64,000 bases of DNA. Origin: Malurus cyaneus samueli. Its lineage: Eukaryota > Chordata > Aves > Passeriformes > Maluridae. The stretch is from contig CM019215.1 in NCBI GenBank assembly GCA_009741485.1, forward strand, positions 83,620,028 through 83,684,027. The letters run 5' to 3'. This document shows positions 12,501-22,360 of this stretch, in pieces; the first letter of the stretch is position 1; the number at the start of each line of letters is the position of its first letter. The notes under the pieces are model-generated. The model did not search any database. It saw only the letters and a program-made list of their open reading frames with translations, and was not told the origin of the DNA. The translations under genes and the position numbers were made by a program.

Positions 12501-15179
12501 TCTCTTGCTGAAGAATAAGGAAGGGCATGTCTAAACAAAGGTTATTAGGTACATGCACCTAGGTTAATCCTGACTTTGCTGCTTTTCAGTCATACTGTTT
12601 TAGTGCCCTTTTTGCCTTGAGAAGGTTTAGGAGAAGGTGCTGTGACTTTATTAGGAGTGGAGGCCTGTGATCAGTACAGGCAATGTCACTTGGAGTCACA
12701 ACATGAAAGCACTGGGCTATGAAAAGAAAATAGACTCCCAGGGGTTTCTGTTCTTGTTGCTTCTGATTACAGCAGCCTTGAAGTCCTCTTCCATTTTACA
12801 GGAAAAGGATTCTCCAGTGCAGAAGGTAATAATGGCTTCAGGCTATGTTGTGTTAATAACTTTCTTCCATCACTCTCCCTGTAAACAGAGCTGCCAAATC
12901 AGCCTTAATCTTGAGATGTACCTGTTTTTTCTCCATCTCCTTCAGCCCCTCCAGAGCACCCACAGAACATGTAGGAACAGTCAAGGCTCTGTGGTTTTTT
13001 TGGCTTTAGATTGTGCCTGGTGTCAGGTCTGAAAACAGAAGCGATGACCCTCAGGGAAGGGTCCTCTGCCCAGATAACAGCATAGCACTGAGTGCTCTCC
13101 TGCTTGGGACATGCTGTCCAGGAGGGGGTCCTGCACAAGACTGTCAGCATGGGATTCCCCTCAGCTGACCTGGAGTCACTGGCATCCAGAAAGAGTGCAA
13201 GATCTGGGTAAAGTTAGCTGTGGAAACTTGGAGACCACTAGTGCAACTTCTGGCTTTGTGACTTTGATATGCAGGCTATACACAGGGCAGTGGACTGGCC
13301 AGGAAATTATGGTGATCTCCCCCTTTTTCAAAGACTCTGATTTGCTCCAAGATTTCCTCTGAATTAAAAAGAAAGGAGAAAGGAGGCTTTTTCCTGCAAG
13401 TCTTCTTTTAAAACGACAGAAAAGAACAGATAAATACAACTTAGTTCAAAGAGGAGGCAAATGATAACATATTTCAAAAGTAGTTTCCCTTGCCAGTTTG
13501 TGGTCATTACAGATAGGTCAGTGCCAGTGGGGGCACTTCTGTCACTTTAAAGTGCTTTGCATCCATGCAGATAGGATCATATTTTGCACCAGATGATATG
13601 CTGGCTACCTGTGTCATGTCCTAGCATTAGAATAGTTGTTTTCAGAAATATTAGGAACCTTTAGCTTTTAGAACAATTGATAATTGCTGATTTAGACATT
13701 AGAGTCTTATTTCCATTACTTGTAGATGGTTAAGATTTTCTTAGAAGATAAGCAATGCCTGAGAGAAAAGATAAATAGGTGCACCTGAGTCAAAGCAGTC
13801 CACAGGCAGCTAAAATGTATGACTTTCTGTAACCAAAGGAGCTGAATGAAGTGATATGGCCAGAATCAGCTTAGGCTGTATTTGGTCCCTGAACATCAAA
13901 GTAACTATTTTTGGGAGCATTGATTTAAAGTAGTTTTGACATGAGCATATAACACACTGTTTCACTTCCTGTTGCTTAAACCTCCTCTATCTATATATGT
14001 GTAAAGTAATGTGCAAATACAGGTCTGATGATCATTATGATGATTTGAAACAACCCTTGAACTATTGAGAACAGAGTATATGGAAAAAGTAGAGTTTTTC
14101 TCTTGAAAATGCTTTATCTTTTTTTTGGTGTAACTGTATTTTTTACTGTTCTCATCCTATTTGTACTCTGGCTCACTCTGGAAATAAGAAACCTTTAAAA
14201 AATAATAGATAATAAATTAAACACCAGCATTTTTTTTTTAATACACAGCATTGTGACTAAAATCATTAGATTATCCTGCTCTTTCAGCCCCATTTGTTCC
14301 ATTAGCAGTATATTTTAGTGTACACCAAATAAAGCATTCTACAGTGTCATATCCTATATGTAAAGAAACAAGCAACTTACAAGGTTTTATCTGTATCTGG
14401 TGTTTTTTATAACCAGAAGTAGGTGTGCAGAAGCCGTTTTTCACATGGACAAATGTTGTGAACTTTGTCAAGCTTCCTTCATGTGTTCTGCCTGGATTCA
14501 GGTTAATGCTCATGCCTGCTACCTTTGAAGTACAAAGCAGTTCTTCTTTGTACAGTAGATCAGTCCATTAAATACAAATTAAAGAGAGTGCATCAAGGTA
14601 AGAGTAATGCAGCCGCCATTAATTTATTTCTGACTTGAACTGAATACAAAAATGAAGGCCTGGTTTAAAAATGAAGGAAACCAAAAGTTAACTATTCACA
14701 TTAAAATCAAACACCTATCCCGCCAAACCCTAACCAAAAAACAGCACATGGACTTGTTGTTGTGATTAAAAAAAAAGAACATTTGTTACCCATCCTTTAG
14801 GTCTTAGTCTTGGGGTTTAGAAAAGAGTTGTTAGATGGTAAACTCACCACAGATTTTTAAGATAAATTTCTCACATCCTTAGTACTGAATTAGGATTAAA
14901 AAAAACAAAAAAACAAAAAACAAACAATAAATCAACCCCCAAAAAGACCAAAACACAACCTTTCCTTCCCTCTGTCTGCACTTCAAATATCTGCAAATTA
15001 CTGGAAATAAAACCACCTTTTTTTCTCATAGGCAAGCTGGGTGTGGATTTTTGCAGATCGATCCTTGCTCTCTTGGCTGCCAGCCAGGGTGGGGAGCATA
15101 CTTACTGCTGCACACCACCTCAAGCTTAGAACTGTGTTATGAAGTTATAATAAATGTTTCTGTGCAGCCTCTCCCAGTC
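9537..15179. other. unique non-coding DNA, no gene recognised
   Basis: The longest frame is 121 codons (12667-13032, plus), without a recognisable domain, and is covered by opposing frames. Near 12215 GAAATTAAATAAAGTCTGG contains a polyadenylation-signal hexamer, but no upstream transcript can be inferred. AT-rich low-complexity sequence lies around 14110-14240 and 14898-14930. Confidence 0.6.
14898..14930. repeat. A-rich (AAAAAC)n-like tract
   Basis: Runs of four to eight A are separated by single C bases, ending in CAAACAATAAATC. It is low-complexity sequence with no recognisable element next to it. Confidence 0.8.
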
Positions 15180-15620
15180 TGAAAAGGAGTGCTGTTGAGA
15201 GAAATCTCTGCATGAGCTGAATGCTCATTTGCACGCATAAGCATGACCTGCTCACCTTCTTTCAATATCCATAAATGTGAAGCTGGATGTGTAATGTTAT
15301 TCTATAAAATTGATTTTGGATTGTCACAGGTTGCTTCAGAATGACTAAATCTCTGAAACAAATTATGTAAGAGTAAGCTAATGCAGCTCCACTAATAGGA
15401 CTGCACTGATTTGTACCTGCGCTGCTATGGCCTTAAATGTTTTTTAAAGGTGGTTAAGCTTCTAACCCTCTTTCCAGACAGATTTGCATGAAATTACCTT
15501 TTAAACATTAGATTATAAGAACTTGAGAAATCAGTTTAACAGTAGAACAGTGTGAAATTTCCATTACAATGGAGAAAATGTAAACATTTTATAGCCATTT
15601 TCATTACACAGATAGGTGTG
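15180..15620. promoter_or_regulatory. candidate conserved non-coding element with octamer site
   Basis: About 440 bases of unique sequence free of low-complexity tracts contain a perfect POU octamer, ATTTGCAT (15482-15489), an ATTTGCAC variant near 15228, GAAATTACC next to the octamer, and several TAAT/ATTA words. It carries no open frame of note. The texture is like that of vertebrate developmental enhancers, but this is a judgement by eye with no alignment. Confidence 0.2.
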
Positions 15621-16111
15621 GTTCTTATATTGCTCTTTCCCCGTGGGGGGAGGAAAAAGCTGCATGAGTTTTTAACTACAGAACTATGAACATATGCAGT
15701 GAAATCAGTTGAGAGATTTGAAAACCATTTTTTCTTTTATCTTTAAACAAAGCAATTAAATTAAACTCATGTACATTAATATAAAGCTAAAGTTCCAATT
15801 ATGATCATGAGAGTCTTTGAAATCAGTGGCAGAATTCCCATTCTGTAATGATGAAAGGCAACACTCAGGATAAAAAGTAGCAACAGGCGACTTGGCAAAA
15901 ATCTCTGTTTTCCTCTTGGGACTCTAAGGGGAAGCAGCCTGAAAGTGTTATCACTCCACAGCAATGATGGATAAAAGGCACGCTTATGCTTGCAATAATA
16001 CAATGACTGATTTTTCTTTTGGAAGTTTTGTCTTTTAGAAAATTGTTGCTTATTACTGCCCTTCTTGCCCCCCCTCCTTTTTGCCCTGGCTTTTGGGTTG
16101 GCTTTGGGGTA

Positions 16112-16130
16112 TTTTTTTTTCTTTTTTTTT
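16112..16130. repeat. T9-C-T9 tract
   Basis: Two runs of nine T are separated by one C. On the minus strand this gives the lysine-rich start of a spurious 121-codon open frame (15776-16141). Confidence 0.85.
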
Positions 16131-16663
16131 ATTGCCTCCATGGAAGACTTTCTGCATTTAATTTTGTTTAGAACTGTTGTACTTGTTGAGAAGTTGATTG
16201 CTTTTTGGGAATTTGTAGATTGTGAGATTTACAATCTTGTTCTCTTGGATAGATCAGGCACTTTTGTCGTTGCACAGAGTGCTGTCTCCTGTATCCAAGA
16301 CCTAGTTTGATCACGGAGCTTGATCAGGGCTACATAAAAGAGATGGGAGCAGTCTTCTGGCTTTCTAAGCTTTCTAAAATGCAAGGATTGAATCTGCTCC
16401 TAGAGCTATCTCTGCACTGACTGGAAAGGAAGCCTGGACAGCTGGTCTAACCCAGACATACTTTAAATGGCTAAAGCCAGGTGAGATGAGTCCTACTATT
16501 AACATCATCTGTATCTCTCCCTGTATTTTGGAGGGAATCCATTTAGTTGAAAAGCAGTCAGCTACGGAGTGGGAATGCAGTGGCTTGAGGGATGGGACAT
16601 CTGATCAGCAGATGTTTCTTTACTGAGATTTCATGTAGGTTTCTTGGGAAGAACCTCCACTAA

Positions 16664-16683
16664 GATTGTAGCCGATTGTAGCC
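16664..16683. repeat. 10-bp perfect tandem duplication
   Basis: GATTGTAGCC is present twice in direct succession. It is a minor slippage product. Confidence 0.85.
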
Positions 16684-17485
16684 AGAACAATGATGCAGAG
16701 TGGAATGTGGATATAAGTGACACAGCACTAGATTTCTTGGCTTACTGCCCAGGGAAGAGCCTCAGTACCAGCTTTTTTTTTGTGGTGTTTGGGTGAGTCA
16801 AACTAGACCAGTTTGATTTATTATTTGTTGCAAATTAACATCTACTCTGTGGTACCACCTTAAGGTCTGACCAGGTCAGGAACTCAGTGTGCTAATCATA
16901 AACATAAAGAAAATTACTTTCCTTGGTTCAAAGTCTCATTAGAAATTTTCAACAAATTCTTTCTTTGTGTTCCAGCTCTCCAGTGAGTGTTTACTGGCAG
17001 GAATGTTTAGGAAAGCTGTGAGTGTTTAGCACAGATGACGAATGCAGAACCATGAATATTCCCACCAGACACCAACCTCTAGGAGTTAATTCATCAGGGA
17101 AGAGATGGATAACATTCCAGATGACCTGTGTATATAGCTTGAATTACAAATACCAGCGAGTTACAGCAAATTGTTCACATGCTCTGTCTGAACAGGGCAG
17201 GGAATACCCATGTGCAAACCACAGCCTGTTTGTGGGCAGACCAGGGTAAGAGGTAAAACCTAATTTAAATTTTTCCCTTCTTTATCATTTGATTATTCAT
17301 TCATCCTAGATCAAAAAGGGAGAATGGCCAGGCTTCAGTGCCCTTGGGCATGTTTTGCTGGCTTTTTTAGTATTAAAAGACACACAGAAACTGGCAGTAA
17401 ATCATAAAAGCCTTAAGGCCACAGCTTGCTTTCTGTTTCCCTATCCAGGGAAGACAGTGAAACTTTTAGGGCATTGGAGAGAAGG

Positions 17486-17521
17486 TAACACAAGGATTCT
17501 TGTGCCAAAATCCTTGTGTTA
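17486..17521. repeat. perfect hairpin, 12-bp arms and 12-base loop
   Basis: TAACACAAGGAT (17486-17497) pairs perfectly with ATCCTTGTGTTA (17510-17521) around a 12-base loop. The stem stops after one possible G-U pair, well short of the roughly 30-bp stem of a microRNA precursor, so no RNA gene is claimed. Confidence 0.9.
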
Positions 17522-18064
17522 TGCCAAGGGGACAGAGTAACCCTTGAGAAAATCCTTGAGTTTTCTGAACTCCAGAGTGAGGAATGTAAAAGTTAGGGTG
17601 AAGTTTAGGGTTGCAGAATGTGCTGTGTTTGATGGGCTGTCTAGGAAAGTGGAAGCAGTGACAGAGATAGATACTGCTCTGCAGAGCCTAGTCCCTGAGC
17701 TTCCACCCACTTACTTGGGAATTCATGTTCTCAGAAAGAAGTGCAGCATCATATGTAGGTTTCAGGAGAGAATGGCCTTTTCAGCAGTTGTTATAGATTA
17801 GATGCATTTATATATACAATCTCTGCATGAAAATTTATGCATATGTGTGTTTGTCTATTTCTTTTCTTCCTCCCAATCTTACTATGCCTCTTCTATGGTG
17901 TCTAGATTGCAGATCCAGTCTTTGGATTGAGTCTTGATCAGAATTTACAGTTTGAACTTCTAGCCTAATGCCCTTATCCCGGTTTTCCACCAGTCTTTTT
18001 GTTTTCAGAAAGTCATGGTGTACCATAGCTAGAACAGCCACTTGTATGAGCTGTGTTTAGTGCA

Positions 18065-18158
18065 ATCTGTGAAGTAGTCCAAGGATAATAGAATCATTCT
18101 ATGATCGTATGAACTGGTTTTGGTGGAGAATACATCTGTGGAGTAGTACAAGGATGAT
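18065..18158. repeat. imperfect 25-bp direct repeat pair, 69-bp period
   Basis: Two 25-base copies, at 18065-18089 and 18134-18158, differ at three or four positions (ATCTGTGAAGTAGTCCAAGG versus ATCTGTGGAGTAGTACAAGG, then ATAAT versus ATGAT). They enclose 44 bases containing the CR1-like terminus. This may be a segmental tandem duplication whose second copy diverged, or a duplication flanking an insertion. CR1 elements do not normally make target-site duplications of this length. Confidence 0.85.
18090..18112 (+). mobile_element. possible CR1 3'-terminal remnant
   Basis: The string AATCATTCTATGATCGTATG resembles the ATTCTATGATTCTATGA terminal repeats of CR1 in sense orientation. Nothing upstream of it can be recognised as CR1, so this is either a very short decayed terminus or chance. 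It sits between two 25-base direct repeats (18065-18089 and 18134-18158). Confidence 0.2.
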
Positions 18159-19849
18159 TAATACTGATTTACCACAAAGTGAAGTTAATTCTTTTGTGTA
18201 TATCATAGCTGACCATATGAAATAATGTCAGTCCATGGAAGTCCAGGAGATTGTGTTGTAGAGCTTGGAAAGCTATGTAACACATGGAAGAGTTCATGCC
18301 TTGAAGAAACCTATTGCATTTCTCCAGCTCTTTCAAGCAGTTGCAAACACTTCTTTCCTAGAATAATCTAGGCATAATCTATCAGTTTGAATAAAGATTT
18401 TAAGTTTCTGCGAAGACTTTAAAATCTCTGCTGCTGAAAATCAGGAGATTGGTATTTTACCAGAGCAGCCAGTGTTAATATTTGACTTTCTGTGGATGGT
18501 GGAATACTGCACATGTAAACAGTTCATGTTTTTAGGCTGAAGGGAAGACGTTCCTCCACATGGTCTTGCAATGTATATGCTGCCAAACACTGATGCAACA
18601 TGCCTCTGAAGCACATCATAGATGGTTAAGCAAGGACATTTCAGGCAGTGAATTTGGGTATTGAAATGTCTGGTCCTCATTGCCAATTATGTGATTTTCT
18701 CCTTTTGATCTCTTGCATGGTAGTCAGATACAAAACAGAACTTTTGTATGGGAAGAGTAAATCCATGTACACATTCACATGTGTGTGCATTATCCCTTCT
18801 CTTTTACAGAATGCCAAACTAGCACACAAGTTTATCCAGTAATGATGGGCCAGTTTCTCTGAAAACCTTCATGAAAGTATACCTTGAGATAATATTGAAT
18901 ACATTAAAGGAGTCTCTAATTAGACTTTGAAATTGGAGGCGTTGCTGCTTTTTTTTTTTTTCACACGACTGAGCAATTGAGTTTGAACTGTTTGTTCAAA
19001 GGTTTGAAATCTGGGAATTCAGGCTCTCATTCTGCCTTACTGTATGTGTTTACAGTCTTCCCTCCGGTTTGAATTAATGAGAATGGTGTATCACCATCCA
19101 CAGAACAGGGATTAAATCAATAAGAAGGACCAGTTAATAGCTGTCATTTGAGTTAGTTTTCTATCTACCCTGTGTTTCTGCCTACCCAGTAATTTCACAC
19201 ACTGAACTAGCAGTGGAAATACTGCTGCACTGAAACACTAAGTGTTTGTACTTTCTGGCACAATGCCCCAATGCAAGATCTTCTCTGTTTCCCTGTGTAA
19301 AGTCAAATGTCATAATAAGCTGCCTAATACCATGTGCAAGAAGAATATACCAATATTTGATTTATTCCAAATGCTACAAAAAAAAATGGAGGAGTTTTGC
19401 ATTTAAAGATAAATTTTGCACACTCATGAAAGAATCATGGGGAACTGCATCTGCTCGCTGAGAAACCTTGGGGATCATCTGCATGCTCATGACTCATCCT
19501 GCTTGATATTAGATACTGTGTTTGTTTAAATTGCACAACACACTGATCCTACCATGTACCAACTGTCTCCTCATGTTATCCGTCTGGATCTGCTGTCATG
19601 CCTCTTCATGTATGCATAGAGAACAGTGAAGCCAAGTGACACTAACTGCTAATTCCATCCTCTGGTTTGGCATGTCACTCCTATAGTCTGGCTGTGCAAA
19701 TAAAAAAATTGTGTTAATTTCAGCCCATACCTTGTCAGCATGTTTAATGTTGTGGGTAAGTAGTTTGCGCTAGAACTCGATTTGGAGAAATTGCATCTCA
19801 TTTCCATGCAGATCAGACACCTGAATATTCTGCTTACCTGCTATGTTAG

Positions 19850-19863
19850 AAAAAAAAAAAAAA
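19850..19863. repeat. 14-base poly-A tract
   Basis: A plain homopolymer run. No retrocopy is visible upstream. Confidence 0.85.
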
Positions 19864-21080
19864 TCTCACAAGCAGTAATGGTCGTTTTTGACTCTCAGCT
19901 GAGTTCTCAGTACCAGCAGTGATAGGGGCTAGGAGGTACAGCTTAGTGCTGAGCAGGAGCCTGTTGTTAAACCACATGTCAGGCAAGTGTATAAAACTCA
20001 GACCAACCAAACCAAACCAAATTAAACCCCAGTGTCTAAAATATCATTGATGTTTCAGTGCCTGGAATCCATTGCCAAGCTGTGTGGTGAGGGTTTAAGT
20101 GAGCAGGCCAAAAATTATCCCTAGGTGCGAGAGGAACAGTAAACCCACTGGAACTTTCATACTTGTGTTCAGTGCTGACAAACACCAGGTCACGTTGGCT
20201 ACAGTTGCTAGGACTTATTTCTATATTCAAGTAGGCCAGTGGGTGTTTTTCTTTCTCTCTGCTTTGGAAGAGAACCAAGCCTTGTGGAAAGCATTTTTCC
20301 CCCTCTGAGTTTATGCTAGAAGTGTTAAAATAATGCACATGCAATAAGGAAACACAGTTGCATGAGAAACTCCTCATGAAACAAGGTATTTTAGGTATTG
20401 AAAACTGATGGTGTTAGCATGGAGAATCCAGAGAGTACCACTTCGTTTCCTTAGACATTTGGTGTCCACTAATTAGAATTAGAATATTTAGAATTTTAAC
20501 CATTGAGGGCACTGCATCTTCTTCTGTGCTTGTGCGAACACTTCTAGCATATCCATAACAGACATCATGCTGTCTGTGTTACTGTTACTATGTGTAACAG
20601 GCAAGTGAGCTTTGTGTACTGTAATCCTGGATTTGAATTAAATCAAATTAAATCAAAGTGCAATTTAAATTAAATTGTACTCAGATTTTTTCAGTCACTT
20701 TGTGGGTTTTCTTTTTATTGTATCAGATGAAAGTAGGAGGTTAATCCTCATTGCATCAGAGAACAGGCATTCTTGTCTACTGCAAACGTTTGGTATCTAA
20801 GTCCAGCTCGAACATAAAGTGAAACCCTCCAAATGCCATGCAGGTTTTGCCAAAATTGCTTTTATTGAAGTCTTCTACTTCTGTATTTCACTGTTCCAGA
20901 TAGCAAACACAGCAATGTCTCCTTCATATAACTCATCCAAGAGTGAAATTGTTTTCATGCCCAGAAAAAATTCTTGGTGTCTGGTCATTAGCATAGTTTG
21001 AAGCTGGAGCTGTTCTATAGATACTTAACATTTGGAGCAGTGTGCGGAATAAGTTGGGGATGAGAACGCAATGTACTTCC

Positions 21081-21095
21081 AAAAAAAAAAAAAAA
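21081..21095. repeat. 15-base poly-A tract
   Basis: A plain homopolymer run. No retrocopy is visible upstream. Confidence 0.85.
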
Positions 21096-22169
21096 CCTTT
21101 CTTAGCAAAAATAATTAATTACTGGGAATTTCTTTCTCAGATTCCAAGTGTTGCTTTTTCTTGTTCAAATTACAGTATTTTTAAACCTCAATATCAAAAT
21201 GTTCATTAAAACATTCATATTAGTGAAATTTGTGACTCAAATGTCAGTTATTTGTGTTTGGATGAGCAACTCTTGGTTGACTAAAAGGCATCTGTAGGCT
21301 GCTACAATTTGTTTTAAAGTTACTTGCTTGATAGAGCGTGCTGATTAATATTTTCTTTGCTAGGGTAATTCTTCATTTTCTTTGCTGTTACATAAATGAA
21401 ATACTGCTAATGCATTTATGTAATATGAATTGCATTTTGCAGTGGAACAGATATTTGTGCAATGTGTAACTGTAATGATATCCGACTTCTCTTTGGACTG
21501 GTTATTTGAACAATAAAATAGGATCCCTCTTCATTGGCTTCACCTTGGTGAACCTGAGGTGGGTTAGAAGGGTGATGGTGAAGATGATGGCAATTACATT
21601 GAGGTTTATTATTAACTGGGTGGAAAAAAATTGACAATTGGAAAATTGGATCCATGTGACAGAACTCTGGGTTGTTATGATGGCCTTCTCAATAGGTGTC
21701 CTGAAGCAGAAGATCATTTTGGGGACCTGACTTGCAGGCTGTAGGACTGTTGTCTTTGTGTCCTGATACAGTGGGAAATACATATCCGGTCCTTCCCTGA
21801 CCTTCCTCAGGGAGCATGCACAGTGCTCAGCAGAGTGGGCTTCCTGAAGAGCTCCTTCATATCTTCCAAGGGTGTGGAAACAGCCTGGCATAGGTATGGT
21901 GTGGCTAAAGCAATGCTGTAAATGCAGTGGATAAGGGAACCTTTATCTTGCTGTTGAGTTAGCATTTGTTCATCGGTAGTAAAATATCCCACTTGGAACC
22001 ATGATTAAAGAACAGCCTCCTTCCTCCTTGTGGATCCTGCATGACCAAGTTGTTGCCGACATGTGGTTCTGAATACAGAAGCTTTACCTTGATATGTCAT
22101 TGCCTTTAGGCGAGTGACAACTGCAGATGCATTTGGCTTGTCTTCCAAAAGAGTATCAGGGATTTACCT

Positions 22170-22360
22170 AATCATAGAATCAGTTAGGTTGGAAAATACT
22201 CTTAAGATTGACTCCAGCTGTTAACCCAGCACTGCCAATTCTGGCACTAAATCGTGGCCCTAAGAGCCACATCCACATCTTTTCATATATCTCCAGAGAT
22301 TGTGATTCCACCACTTACCTGGGCAGCCTGTTCCTGTTCTTGATAACCCTTTTAGTGAGC
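22170..22360 (-). mobile_element. CR1 LINE 3' fragment, diverged, antisense
   Basis: This is a second CR1 3' end on the minus strand, of a different subtype from the copy at 56.4 kb. It starts with a single octamer unit (AATCATAGAATCAGTTAGG) followed by TTGGAAAATACTC. It then carries CCACATCCACATC, CTCCAGAGATTGTGATTCC, ACCACTTACCTGGGCAGCC and TGTTCCTGTTCTTGATAACC, which follow the avian CR1 3'-UTR variant that reads 'dynamic' as CCACATCTACAT / CTCCAGGGATGGTGACTCC / CACTTCCCTGGGCAGCCTGTTCC. By eye it has clearly more substitutions than the 56.4 kb copy, so it is probably older. Recognisable similarity fades after AACCCTTTTAGTGAGC, near 22360; up to about 40 bases more could belong to it. No coding part remains. 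Confidence 0.88.

Larger units (their letters stand above)
15621..22169. other. unique non-coding DNA, no gene recognised
   Basis: This holds the homopolymer tracts at 16112, 19850 and 21081, the hairpin at 17486-17521 and the direct repeats at 18065-18158. Around 20630-20690 there is an AAATTAAATC-rich low-complexity patch. The minus frames at 21502-21891 (129 codons) and 21807-21992 (61 codons) overlap in different phases, and neither is recognisable. Confidence 0.6.

Noticed and set aside
15776..16141. 121-codon minus-strand frame with a lysine-rich N-terminus.
   Set aside because: The lysines come from the poly-T tract read in reverse; this is low complexity, not a basic protein.
21502..21992. 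Two overlapping minus-strand frames that might be one frameshifted gene with membrane-like segments.
   Set aside because: Neither peptide is recognisable, and hydrophobic stretches arise easily from the AT-rich complement.
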